This document shows, one piece after another, positions 46,561-58,220 of a DNA stretch of 64,000 nt; positions within the stretch are counted from its first letter, which is position 1, and each line of letters starts with the position of its first letter. The notes under the pieces are model-generated. The model did not search any database. It saw only the letters and a program-made list of their open reading frames with translations, and had not been told where the DNA came from. Origin of the DNA: Flammula alnicola. Taxonomy: Eukaryota > Basidiomycota > Agaricomycetes > Agaricales > Strophariaceae. The translations under genes were made by a program, and so were the position numbers. The DNA is taken from assembly GCA_015499995.1 (NCBI GenBank), contig JADNRV010000270.1:1-64000 (forward strand), in the 5' to 3' direction.

Positions 46561-47193
46561 CAATACCCATGTAAGAAGATATTTCTGCCACCGTTATAAG
46601 AAGTTTCACCAGTACTGACCTATCCAATCTTTTAAACAGATGGATTTAGCGTCTCTTGTGTGGGATACTCGTTCATTCAGTCATCCGTTATGGCAGTGCT
46701 TTGAGCATATGTTGCAGTCACACTTCCAGGTGTTGTGAAATTCGTGATCCCTCATAATCTCCATCATCATAAACCCCGTTCACTGTCTTTAGATCCCAGG
46801 CTTTGTGTGTAAATCAGTCATTGTATATTACGAGCATTTGTAGTACTTCGAGAGATGGATTATCAGGATAAAAGTAGCAACACAATAAAAATATTCAAGA
46901 CAAATTTTCCAACTTGAAATTCCGAAGAGAGGATCCTGCTGGCTAGCCTTGCGAACACTGCCGTGCATTCGCCGTGCACGATGGGCTCGCCTGACGACAA
47001 TAAGATGTTCTTAAGATATTTGATGAACCAGCAGCTGCGAGTCGCGACGACAAAGTCAAGTTACGAGACGACTTGACGAAAGGCTGACAAGGATCACTGA
47101 CGTAGCCTCATCATGGGACGGTCCGTTGCCGCAAGACATTTTTCTGCCACAACCACGACCTGATAGCTACATGCGCAACAGTCCATATTTTTC
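46561..47193. other. Intergenic region upstream of GPI13
   Basis: About 630 bp. No gene recognised. Confidence 0.4.
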
Positions 47194-50100
47194 ATGGTAT
47201 CTTCACGTTTAGGCCTCCTTCTTTGGGTCTTTTTAATCCACTTGGCTGGAATCTATCTCTTCACCAGAGGATTTTTGTTGACGCGACTCTCTCTATCCGA
47301 CTTATCGACCTGCTCGAACGCAGATTGTGGGATACCTCCAACGCACAAACGCGCCATTCTCCTCATAATCGACTCCTTGCGATTCGACTTCATCACCCCA
47401 AACCCTCCAACACCTTTGTCTCCTTTTTATCACGGTGTATTGACGCTACCTCGGGAATTGACGGCGAAACATCCAAAACATTCGTTCATCTTCAATGCCT
47501 ACGCGGACCCTCCAACCACAACATTGCAGCGTATCAAGGGAATCACCACGGGCTCGTTGCCCACATTTGTTGACATGGGAAACAACTTTGGAGGTTCGTC
47601 CATCGCAGAGGATTCCATCTTGAGGCAGCTCAAGATGTCTGGGAAGAAAGTACGGTTCTTTGCTCTTATTTCATCTGGTACTTACCAAAATTTGAGGCAA
47701 GTTGGCGTTTATGGGCGATGATACATGGATGTCTGTCTTCCCTGGTACATTTGAACCCAACATGACTTTTCCGTATGACTCGTTCAACGTCGAAGACCTT
47801 CACACAGTCGACGAAGGTGTCATAAGACACCTCTTCCCTCTGCTGGAGGATCCATCCAAACCCTTTGACTTCCTAATAGGTCATTTCCTTGGTGTTGACC
47901 ATGTTGGTCACCGAGTTGGCCCGGACCATCCAAGCATGAAGGCGAAATTGCAGCAAATGAACGACGTGCTTAACCGCGTGGTGGAGCAAATGGACGAGGA
48001 CACACTTCTCGTCGTTCTGGGCGACCATGGAATGGACCGTTCGGGAGACCACGGAGGAGACGGTACCCTCGAAACGTCTTCTGGGATGTGGATTTATAGC
48101 AAGGGCGCCCCATTGACAGAAAGTTCGAACACGGTTCCCAGTGGTACCCTCCAGTTCAGGAAATTTCCGGGATGTGACATCCGCCATCGATCCATCCAGC
48201 AAATTGACATCCTTCCAACGATGTCTCTCCTTCTCGGGATGCCCATACCCTACAACAATCTCGGAACAGTCATTCCTGAGCTGTTTTGGCGCGACCCCAA
48301 TGGCCAGACGCTCGAGAAAGCACTCCAAATCAACGCTGCCCAGGTTATGGCGTACCTCGACACCTATCGTTCCAGTCCGTCCGGAGGCGAGCTGGACGAA
48401 GCTTGGAACAACATCCAAGCTGCATGGAGTGCCACCCTGGTTGGTTTGACCAGAGATGTCAAACTGGTGACGCTCATGAACTTCAACCGTGTTGCTCTTG
48501 CGGCATGTCGTGCAATGTGGGCGCAATTCAATCCTCTACTCATGGCCTTGGGACTCTCGCTTCTGAGTATGAGTCTCTGTGCAGCATGGTCCTTTATTCG
48601 GGCTTCTCTGCCTCGAAAAACGGCTGGAACGATTGGTTGATCAGTCGTCTGTCAATCGCAGTCCAAGCTGGTATAGGAGGTACCGTTTTGGGTGTTTTCG
48701 CCTATCTCGTCCTCGGGAACTATATGCCAGGTGTCAACGCCCTCGACTGTGCACTATTCGCAGCCTTTTTGGCATCGTCAATCGCTTTAATCGTATCTAC
48801 ACCCCCCGATATCACTTTGGAATCCCTCAAATCAACACCTGTGCTCCTTATAATCCACGCCATTGCATTCTTATCGAATTCTTTCACTTTCTGGGAAGAC
48901 AGGGTTGTTCCCTTTCTTCTTATCTCTTCCATCATCCCATATGTTCTTACTGGATTCACCGCCCCAAATACACGACTCCGGTACCGCATCTTAGGGTTCT
49001 CCCTCCTTTTCGCGATCTGCGTTCGCCTCATTTCGATCAGCTCAATCTGCAGAGAGGAACAACAACCGTATTGCCACGTCACTTTCTTCGCCTCTTCCTC
49101 ATTGCCGTCGCCGCCTTTGCCAGTTGTGTATCTCGCCATTCCTACTGCCTTGTTATTGCCTTACGACATCAAAAGATTCTTACGAATCACGCGTTCGGAT
49201 AATGGTGTCACCACTTATTTCCTTCCCTTCATGCTTGCTCCGCCTCTCGTTGGTGGATCGGTGTATTGGATTATGGAATGGGCCGATTCTGCTTCTGTTT
49301 TTGGCGATGGATGGACGAGTGCGTTGAGGGTAGGAAGGACCTTGGTCGCCAGGATGGCGTTTGGGTGGGTCATTCTTGGAGGTGGCACGTTATGGTGGCT
49401 GGTGCCCTTATGCCTGAACGTCGAGGTCAGCGAGCAGGGCGAAAAGCGGCAGGTCCAGGTCCTGGGATATGCCAATGCGTTTGGCGCCCCGTATCTTCTA
49501 TTCTGGTCGACTTCCCTCTGCCTTGTCTATATCTGCACGCAGCTTACCGGACAGTTGGTGCTCGCCCTCGCCACGGTGGCCTTGATAGCCTTTTTGGAGG
49601 TGTTGGATAGCGTTCGTGACGTCAAAGGCATCGAGGCGGCGTTCACGACCGCCACGCCTTCTGCTGTTCTTGACCCCACCGCATCGTCCAGTTTATCTCC
49701 ACCCATCCAATTTGCCGACATCGTGCCTATCTCTTTGCTTGGCCTCCATACGTTCTATGGGACGGGTCACCAGTCGACTATCTCCTCGCTGCAGTGGAAG
49801 TCGGCGTTCCTGTTGACACCGACTGCCACATATCCGTGGTCGGTGGTAACGGTCGTGCTCAATTCGGTTGGCCCGATCTTTTTGCTGGCGCTCGCGGCGC
49901 CCCTGGCTGCGCTCTGGAACCGTCCGCCCTTGCCTAAGAGCAAGGACCATCCGGAGAGTGATATGCAGGTGAAGGGCGAGAGCACATTGGCGGCGTTGGG
50001 GGTGATGATTTATTATTCGGCCTTGCTCCTCGGCACGTCGGTTAGCGCTGCGATTCTGAGGCGACATCTTATGGTGTGGAAGGTTTTCGCGCCGCGGTTT

Positions 50101-50208
50101 ATGGCTGCTGTGCTGGAGCTTTTGGCAGTGGATGTGGCGGTTCTGATTGGGGTGGGTGTTGGGGTGGAGAGGGTGTCGCGAAGAGTGTCGAGGATGTTTA
50201 AAGGCTAG
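47194..50208 (+). CDS. GPI13: GPI13 / PIG-O: GPI ethanolamine-phosphate transferase 3
   Basis: ER membrane enzyme that adds ethanolamine phosphate to the third mannose of the GPI anchor precursor. One N-terminal membrane anchor (LLLWVFLIHLAGIYLFTRGF), then the alkaline-phosphatase-like lumenal domain: RAILLIIDSLRFDF, DPPTTTLQRIKGITTGSLPT with the nucleophile Thr, LAFMGDDTWMSVFP, SFNVEDLHTVD, HFLGVDHVGHRVGPDHP and VLGDHGMDRSGDHGGD. The metal ligands Asp and His are all visible. Many C-terminal transmembrane segments follow to RVSRMFKG. A 52-bp intron near 47650-47702 joins KK|LAFMGDD. Near 48589-48645 the frame changes; either a 56-bp intron (GTCCTT...GATCAG, a weak donor) or a one-base error. 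Otherwise full length, about 950 residues. Confidence 0.92.
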
Positions 50209-50993
50209 TCCACTTCACACTTTTGGCTTATTACCACAAGCTGACATCGCGGCGTCCAGGTGTATAAATATTATTCATTCATCTCACAAGAATCTAGACC
50301 TTCCTGCATTTATTAAAATTACAACGGACGTAACCTAATCGTCCTCCCTCGTTCACATTACTGGAAGACGTCGAGTAACAGTCAAGTAAAACAGATCCAT
50401 GGTCCAGCCGGATCGAATATTAAGCTTTCAGGCCGACGGGTTACTTTCGCCCGCCTATTTCTGACACCCAACGAATGATGATGCTCAATCGTCCAATGCA
50501 TACCTGTCAGGATCTATGCGTGAGTTTAGTTGGAGTCTAGGTTGGAAGGCTAAATAGATCTTGCTGCAAGTAAACTTGAGCGCAGCCTTGTGCAGCTTAC
50601 AGCTGTTCGGCACTACAATACACGGAAAAGAGCCTGGAAAATGTGATGGGCTGTCGATGCCAGTGGGCGCTTATTTAATGTAATAATACTGAAGTGGCAG
50701 GATGCCGATCACGGAACCCATATGTACACTGCACATGAAAGCCTAGGGGCCTTTTATCAATTCGTAATAGCAGTCTTTTTGGAATTAAAGGTCAAACAAG
50801 GACATCAATAAAAATTCGTTGGCGAGACGCTTGAATACATGTCCTCCTAATTTGAGCGTCGGAAAAACAAAATCCAAAACCCATAAACAACCTGAACCAA
50901 AACCTCCCACACGTTCTATCTTTCACCATTGATCCTTTCTCGGTCCCCCACGAATGTCGAAAGAAAGGCCAACGACACCCACGTCGCGGGCAT
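50209..50993. other. Convergent intergenic region GPI13 / hydrophobin
   Basis: About 785 bp between convergent 3' ends. Short minus-strand open frames show no family features. No gene called. Confidence 0.4.
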
Positions 50994-51429
50994 TTAAGCG
51001 CCGACGGTAATAGGCGAGCAGTTAATTCCAACAAGTTGGTCTAGAAGTTTTAGTCAGATCAAAAAAGATCGAAGAAATCTGCTTAGTTAAACATACTAAA
51101 GAAGTTCTTCTCGCAGCAGACGGGCGTCGAGGCGCTATTAAATCCTAATCAGTATGTAACCAAGAAATGAAAGTCATGAATACGACATACCAGTTAGCGC
51201 CGGTACCAGCGCCAATGGCAGTGATTGGGTTGCACTGGAGACCGACCTGGCCAGAAATTGCGGAAACGGCGACGCCAACGAGCGATGCAATCCCTGTGAC
51301 ATCGTATGTGCCGGGCGCCTGAATTGTTTGGCAGCACTGAACGGGACCGGTGTTGCAGCTGTTATCCAAGGCGGAGACGGAGAGAGCGCCGAGGGCAACG
51401 ACGAAGACAGTGGTAATTTTGGAGAACAT
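50994..51429 (-). CDS. Class I hydrophobin (intact, left member of divergent pair)
   Basis: Small secreted protein that self-assembles into amphipathic films on hyphae and fruiting bodies. Signal peptide MFSKITTVFVVALGALSVSA, then all eight cysteines in the hydrophobin order C-CC-C-C-CC-C: NSCNTGPVQCC, GLQCNPITAIG, NCASTPVCCEKNF, GINCSPITVGA. Three exons with in-phase joins (AACTG|...|CGCC and TTTA|GTATGT...CTTCTAG|ACCAAC), about 107 residues. A TATA box lies at 51506-51511. Divergently arranged with the hydrophobin at 54038, the palindrome lying between. No lesions. Confidence 0.95.
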
Positions 51430-51505
51430 ATTAACGGTTGTCTGGTAGGTGTTTTGGTAGAGAGTATGGTCGAACTGAAGTTTGACGGAGACACCATCTC
51501 CAGCT

Positions 51506-51511
51506 TTTATA
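51506..51511 (-). promoter_or_regulatory. TATA box of the left intact hydrophobin
   Basis: TATAAA on the minus strand (CCAGTATAAAAGCTGG), 76 bp upstream of the ATG at 51429 and 77 bp from the palindrome border. Confidence 0.65.
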
Positions 51512-51588
51512 CTGGGGTAGCCTGCAGGATTTGGTCATGCATTTATTTGGGATATTCCGTCCGTCCGAGTGCAAGAAAATTCTATTCG

Positions 51589-53612
51589 GCTACACAGCCA
51601 ATGGTTCACGTGCAGGTCACCCGTAGGCCGTGCAACTTGCAGGTGACCTGTCAGCTAGCCTGTAAGCAGAGCGTAAATTGACCTACAAGTTTCTCGTGTA
51701 TTTAAACCACTGGTTGCCAGCAAACACCGCCAGCACATCACCTACGTACTGTGCTTGTACATATCTTGTATATCTGCTTGTACTCTGCCTACAGACTGCC
51801 GTTCCCATGCACGGCTAGCTCCGGGCAGCGCGTCGCTTGTGGACTTAGTGAGAAATTTCGGCCTCCACATCACGCTGTGACTGCCAGCAAACTTGTCCTC
51901 TCCCTCCATGTTGAACTTCAACCAACGCGCAAGTCCTTCGGTTCTGACTCCCTCCTCCCCCTCGCTTCCCGCTGCCCATCCTTCCTTCCTCCCTTGTGCT
52001 TGAGTAGCCCTCAGCCTCCTCTTCTGACCTCCAATGGTATCATTTTTGGCCCCAAGGAGTCAGCACAAGCTTGACTCGGAAGACCTTCAATTTTATGGTC
52101 ATCAAAGACATCCCCCCAGTGTAAGTTCTTTCATTACCCCTGTTCATGATAGATAGAGGTCTCATCATCCTTCCGTAGACATGCTTTCAAGCAATGGCGA
52201 GAGGTTATTCTCAAACGGCGCCACGTCACGATGCCGCCTTGACCCGGTTTGATTTATCTTCGATGGAAGTTCCTAGTCTTGCCATATCTATATTACATTA
52301 TGTCCCTGTCGCTATTTCCCTCCTGTTCTCGTGGTACATACGCCCTACAGGTGCAATAAATATTGAATTTAAGCACATTTTCGTGAATAGACCAGGATTA
52401 TGGTCTCGGAGAGTTTACCAAATGCGGTATAGTGCGTACTAATCGACCTTCAAGCTGCCCGCAGGCTGTTAGCCGAGATCGCAGGCAGCCTATGCTCAGT
52501 GACCGTCAGCCGACTGAGATTTAAATACGTGAGTTGCTTCCAGATCAAACTGTTGGTAACCTTTAGGCTGGCCCTCAGTCTGCTTGCACCGTGAATTTCC
52601 CGCAGGCGACGGTGCAAGCAGACTGAGGGCCAGCCTAAAGGTTACCAACAGTTTGATCTGGAAGCAACTCACGTATTTAAATCTCAGTCGGCTGACGGTC
52701 ACTGAGCATAGGCTGCCTGCGATCTCGGCTAACAGCCTGCGGGCAGCTTGAAGGTCGATTAGTACGCACTATACCGCATTTGGTAAACTCTCCGAGACCA
52801 TAATCCTGGTCTATTCACGAAAATGTGCTTAAATTCAATATTTATTGCACCTGTAGGGCGTATGTACCACGAGAACAGGAGGGAAATAGCGACAGGGACA
52901 TAATGTAATATAGATATGGCAAGACTAGGAACTTCCATCGAAGATAAATCAAACCGGGTCAAGGCGGCATCGTGACGTGGCGCCGTTTGAGAATAACCTC
53001 TCGCCATTGCTTGAAAGCATGTCTACGGAAGGATGATGAGACCTCTATCTATCATGAACAGGGGTAATGAAAGAACTTACACTGGGGGGATGTCTTTGAT
53101 GACCATAAAATTGAAGGTCTTCCGAGTCAAGCTTGTGCTGACTCCTTGGGGCCAAAAATGATACCATTGGAGGTCAGAAGAGGAGGCTGAGGGCTACTCA
53201 AGCACAAGGGAGGAAGGAAGGATGGGCAGCGGGAAGCGAGGGGGAGGAGGGAGTCAGAACCGAAGGACTTGCGCGTTGGTTGAAGTTCAACATGGAGGGA
53301 GAGGACAAGTTTGCTGGCAGTCACAGCGTGATGTGGAGGCCGAAATTTCTCACTAAGTCCACAAGCGACGCGCTGCCCGGAGCTAGCCGTGCATGGGAAC
53401 GGCAGTCTGTAGGCAGAGTACAAGCAGATATACAAGATATGTACAAGCACAGTACGTAGGTGATGTGCTGGCGGTGTTTGCTGGCAACCAGTGGTTTAAA
53501 TACACGAGAAACTTGTAGGTCAATTTACGCTCTGCTTACAGGCTAGCTGACAGGTCACCTGCAAGTTGCACGGCCTACGGGTGACCTGCACGTGAACCAT
53601 TGGCTGTGTAGC
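51589..53612. repeat. Large perfect palindrome: two 1004-bp inverted arms, 16-bp spacer
   Basis: Arms 51589-52592 and 52609-53612; positions x and 105201-x are complementary. I checked base by base at the outer borders (mismatch at 51588/53613) and at the centre (mismatch at 52593/52608). Equal-coordinate mirrored open frames (51751-52074 with 53127-53450; 52194-52442 with 52759-53007) show there are no indels between. Each arm has GC-rich short repeats near its ends and a TATTTAAA box near each end (CGTGTATTTAAACC outer, CACGTATTTAAATC inner). Ends of one arm share CACG(G)TGCA. No transposase was recognised in the arms, and no target-site duplication flanks them. Candidates are a fold-back or non-autonomous element inserted as an inverted pair, an inverted duplication, or an assembly artefact. 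Confidence 0.92.
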
Positions 53613-53783
53613 TGCGTCTCTTTTTCAAAAGGTTTGTCGTCAGAGTCGCTCCGAATAAAACACCCGAATATGGTAAGAAGCACGTCGGGAGCGTGGACAC
53701 TGGAGGTGCACGTCCGCATCAGCCAGCATCAGCCTAACGTGTTTTGTGATAGATCGAATCCACCACCTTTGCTTTAGCCAAAA

Positions 53784-53814
53784 ATGGGTAAAACGCGGTG
53801 TTGTGACCCTTCAA
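53784..53814 (+). promoter_or_regulatory. 31-bp block shared by two hydrophobin promoters, copy 2
   Basis: Identical to 17392-17422. It lies 123 bp upstream of the TATA box of the intact hydrophobin at 54038 and outside the palindrome. Confidence 0.6.
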
Positions 53815-53936
53815 TGTTGCAAAAACTTACCGAACTCAGACGGCCAACTGGCTCAACGACTCTGCCGAGAGCCTGTCCCGCGGATTGCCTTACGTTTCCT
53901 TTTTTTCAAGTCGGATTCCTACGGTCTCCTGAAAGG

Positions 53937-53942
53937 TATAAA
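53937..53942 (+). promoter_or_regulatory. TATA box of the right intact hydrophobin
   Basis: TATAAA in GAAAGGTATAAAAGC, 95 bp before the ATG at 54038. Confidence 0.65.
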
Positions 53943-54037
53943 AGCATATCCCACTTGCTCCAGTTCCTCAGTCGAACATCTTTCGTTCACTGTTAAAACC
54001 CTATCTCACGCAAACAGTCTCCTCATCACACTCGAAA

Positions 54038-54501
54038 ATGTCCTCCAAGCTCGCTGCTGTTTTCGCCATTGCCCTTGGCGCGCTCTCTGCTTCCGCTATG
54101 GACTACAGCTGTAACAGCGGTCCCGTTCAATGCTGCGGCTCTCTTCAGGACTCCACCACCTACGATGTTACTTACATCGCCTCTCTCGTGGGTGTCGCAG
54201 TCTCTGCTGTCACCGGCCAAGTCGGTCTCCAGTGTAATCCTATCACTGTCATTGGCTCCGGTACTGGCGCTAACTGGTATGCAGTTCTCTTCCTAGTTTT
54301 TTTTTTTAACCGTATTAAATACTTACTTTAATTCTGATAGTGCCTCTGCTCCGGTTTGCTGCGAGAAGAACTTCTCGAGTAAGCATACTCTCGATTACTT
54401 ATTTCGCCTCCTTTTGTTTTTTAATATTTCATTGACCCTTCCTTGTTTTTTCAGACCAACTTGTCGGCATCAACTGCACTCCCATCACTGTTGGAGCTTA
54501 A
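54038..54501 (+). CDS. Class I hydrophobin (intact, right member of divergent pair)
   Basis: Secreted surface-active coat protein. Exons 54038-54276, 54341-54378 and 54455-54501 sum to 324 bp, 107 residues. Signal peptide MSSKLAAVFAIALGALSASA; eight cysteines in order: YSCNSGPVQCC, GLQCNPITVIG, CASAPVCCEKNFS, GINCTPITVGA. All introns have GT..AG ends (GTATGC, GTAAGC donors) and the phases agree. Very similar to the minus-strand hydrophobin at 50994-51429 and to pseudogene B at 17619. No lesions. Confidence 0.95.
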
Positions 54502-55950
54502 GTTTTAGTGCTTTATTTAGAGGGAGGAGATTAATTATCTAGCTTCCTCATGAGTTGTGGATATTAATTAATGCCATTTTCACACGTACTTTACGATTGT
54601 CTGACATACTATCTTGGATCAGTGAATCGTCAGTCACAGGCTCGTCGCATACGGCAACTTCGCAGCGTCGCTTGGAATGGGGGCTGGCGTGATTTAGCGT
54701 GACAAGAGCCGCGAAAAATTTCTCCTCAAGCAGCATCTTTTCCATATGAAAAACACCTTAGATAAAGTTTAAATTGTTTATAAGTAGATACTCTGTAAAT
54801 TTTGGGAGAAATCCCTGGAGTGGAACTTGAGAAATCCGGTGGTGATGCATTGATGATTCATTGGTCTTGATGAAGTGCTGATCCAAGATAGTATTTGAGA
54901 AAGATTATTCAAAGCCGTGTCGAGCTAAGCATTTTCATAAATTGAGTGTATACGTATTCCAGATCTCCAGAAACTTGGTACTAGCCGACTTTTATACTAC
55001 ATCTGGAAGTTGGATGTCCACGGGCGCTTATTATGTGACGTGGTGTACCGTCCGAGACTATATTCGCATATCTTGTCTTAGTACCGACGTCGTAGCTTGC
55101 ATTCTGAACTCAGGACATATACTGTCGGACGACGTTGAGAACAACTGGAAGAAGTTCTCCATCGGCCTCCCTGCGCAGCAGCAAGGATCAGGCCTCAAGT
55201 TCTAATTGTGGATGACCTTTTTTCGAGGCTGATGGTAAGTTTGTTTGTGGAAGTTTTTAGTAAAGAATTTGGCACAAGTGCTTTGCCAATACTTCGCTAG
55301 CCAGCGCAGGGATCTGGTGAAAGCGGGGTGGACGGGGCTGTAAATTAGGCTGGTCATGTGACGCATGTGCCGACTTACTGCAGAAATTTACCCAAGAAAT
55401 TTACAAACTTTTTCCAACTCTCTCAAGTTCCAACTTGAACGTCGTCGACCTCAATCTTTGTACGCTAAATCTTTACAATCTAAGGGCATATCCAACCTAT
55501 CATACTTTCGGCACTCGCTCTGCGTATTCTCATTGCATAACAAAGCAAATCTGATGACCCGCGCAAAATTTGCTCATAGACAGGCCAGGTCGAATCCAAA
55601 ATGTTGACCAGCTCCTGGCTATTAACGTTCGATCGATCGTATTTCTCTTTCTGCTAGCGTCAGTTCTTGACCACTGTCAGCATCTAGGACTTCAATTGTT
55701 TTCTCTTCGTGCAGCTGGCTTTCAAATGAGAATGGATGTTATCCTTATCATGTCGGTCAGCCTCTCAGCAATGTCACTATATAACTCTTGGGAAGAAATG
55801 GGCGGCCCTTAGTAGAGCGACCTCCGTCGTTCTCATTCCCGTTATCGTGATACCCTTTCTTTGCAGGTGCCCTATCAGGTCATTTATTAACGCTTTGCTT
55901 TATTTTTCCCCTCTCGACTTCGGTACCCATCATTCTCAACCACGACCAGC
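54502..55950. other. Intergenic region, 1.4 kb
   Basis: An open frame at 54942-55205 (plus) ends in WKKFSIGLPAQQQGSGLKF and could be a leftover exon, but no partner was found. Otherwise AT-rich with no gene recognised. Confidence 0.35.
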
Positions 55951-58220
55951 ATGATCAATATACGCACATTCTTTACCTCTATCCCGCAATTCTTTCATCT
56001 GCTATGGGCCTCAATCGTAGCGCTCTTCATTTTCCAAGAGAAGGAGGATCAACTTCCTGGTGATATTGAGGCTGCCATTCCAACTTCGAACGTCGTCGGG
56101 GGACTCGAGAAAGAAACAGGTATGTGTTCGGCCATTCCCTGCAATTCAATTAATGCTCATTTAATCCCATGAAGTGACAGAGCCCACCAAAGACGTCCAG
56201 TCGGATACTCGCTTCTTGGTTCCGCCTACGGCTGGATTCGTTGAAATAGACTTGAAGAATAATCGCAACATCAACTATGACCATCCCAGCCGTCGTCCTA
56301 GTCGACGAATCTCTGCAGTAGACCCTGTCAAATCTCGCATTGTCGACGCGGCATTGAAACAGGTTCAGGACAAAACCATCAGTGAATTCGTTTTCTTCCA
56401 GACGATGTCCCAGGGCTGACCAGTTCAATCCCTATAGATGTAATCAAGACTGTCGTTCTCACTCCTTGCACCGTAATTGCCATTCCTTGCAGTGCTAAGA
56501 TCGAGTACTACGACCCACGTACTGAAAATCGCGGTGTTCAATTTGGACTGATGAAAAACAGACCCAATTTCAAGAAACGGGCGGTTCAATTCGGTGAAAA
56601 TTGATTATTCGTTCTTATTGTCGTCCTTCTTTTTGACATTCATGTGTAGTTCTTCCTTCAATATTCATAGAGGAGATCTTAGATGTTCCTGCGAGGAAGC
56701 TCAAGATAACGAAGAAAGATAGAGAGTCCATTGCCGACCTCTTTGATTTATTTCCCCACCCTCCTACCCATGTCCCTCTCGTTCCACCGCCACCCGTCGC
56801 TATTCGGGACATTGCGGAGAATTCTACTAATTCTTTTCCAAGCCCTATCGGACTATGTCCCTCTCTTGTCGTCACCGACAACTCGACATATGCCTCCTAC
56901 GCTGAGAGTGTCTCGTCGCCTGACTCGTGCGCCTCCAATTCTGACGACACGGCCCAGACCTCACTTCCTAGCACCCCTGAATCCGCTATGAGCTCCTTCG
57001 CGACTTCCAAATCTGAGTTACCTGACGTTGGTCTTCATAATAATGCCCAGCTTTCCCCAGACACAACCATCGGGCTTCTGCCGTCTGGACAGACTATAGC
57101 TGATGATCAGATCCTCCGAAAGGCCGAATCTGCGGAGACCTTGCGAAATCCTCTTCTGATTAAAAATGCTCTTGATGTCGAGGACTACGCTATTCAAGGG
57201 ACCGTCGCGACTGTTAACAGTGCCGAAAGTTCTCTTCTGCCTGCTCAAGTCGTCGAGGGAGTCCGTGATCTCGTCCCTGAAAACTTCGTCGCCTCCTATA
57301 ATTCTGAAGACCTTGTCGAACGCTATCACAACGTTGCTGATGGCTCTAACAAAGCCGATCTTCAAAAAGGTGACATCTTCGATGGGACCGATTTGAAGGA
57401 GAAGGAAATCATCAAGGTTTCCCGGGCTGATGATATACGCGATATTCTGACGATGTCTCCAAGTGAAGACGCGGTTGTGGAATTTCTCCTCGTTCAACTG
57501 GAGACTTCTTTTGAACTTGACGAGAGGCGTTCGGACCCCCTTCCTTGGCTCGCAGACAAGAACGCCGTAGGCGAAGAGGTCTATGTTGCTCCAGATATCA
57601 AGGCTCATCTCGACAAACCGATTGCTCCTCTTCGAATTGTCAAAAAGAACAAGTTTCAACATCGTGGACAGGAGGAAGAGCGCGTGGCCAGCGGTAGTAG
57701 CTGGGAGAAATCTCTGGAGAAGGTCTTGAAAGCATTCAAAGAGGCCGAGGTCGAGGACTCGGATTTCCGTGACCTCTTCTATAGGGACTCTTCGTTCTTT
57801 TCTCAGAGTTCTCTTGTCAACAACTTGCGAGAACTCAAAGAAGAATCAAGCACCTCTTTCGAGGTATCTCGGGACGAGCGTCTGAAACGTTTTGACGAGA
57901 GCTTCGAGAGCGTTGAGAAGTCGGTTGAGGAGATTTTGTCGGCACTGGAGCTACTCCCAGATACCGTTGCCGTCAAGGCGGAGGACTCGGCCAGCATTTC
58001 TCTTTCCGGTAGAATGGTCATCAAGGATATTGACCCAGACGCTGTAAAGCCTGATTCAATGTCCAGTCACGATAGGATAGCTGTCAGAGATGATGACGAG
58101 GATGACGAGGACCCTTACACTTGGACGGCGGTTTCCAATGACGATGCGGACGATGAAGAGAACGAAAGCGAGGACGATCAGTGGAGTAATTTGTTCGAAC
58201 TGGATGCATACCGTTCATGA
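55951..58220 (+). CDS. Unrecognised acidic protein with N-terminal membrane segment
   Basis: No family recognised. The start MINIRTFFTSIPQFFHLLWA has one hydrophobic segment (FFHLLWASIVALFIF), a probable signal anchor. Exon 1 ends at GAAACAG|GTATGT near 56120. The next part (TEPTKDVQSDTRFLVPPTAG, then KSRIVDAALKQVQDKTISEF) is followed by a frame break near 56400; adding one C in TTCCAGACG restores FPDDVPGLTSSIPIDVIKTV and a conserved-looking stretch IEYYDPRTENRGVQF. An intron near 56596-56671 joins EEILDVPARKLKITKK. The last exon is 1550 bp, Ser/Asp/Glu-rich (WEKSLEKVLKAFKEAEVEDS; EKSVEEILSALELLP), with an acidic end (DDDEDDEDPYTWTAVSNDD) and the final DAYRS. About 700 residues. Function unknown. 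Confidence 0.6.

Noticed and set aside
51751..53450. Paired open frames of 107 and 82 codons inside the palindrome arms
   Set aside because: They are the same sequences read from both arms, lack recognisable domains and have no splice support. Their duplication only reflects the palindrome.
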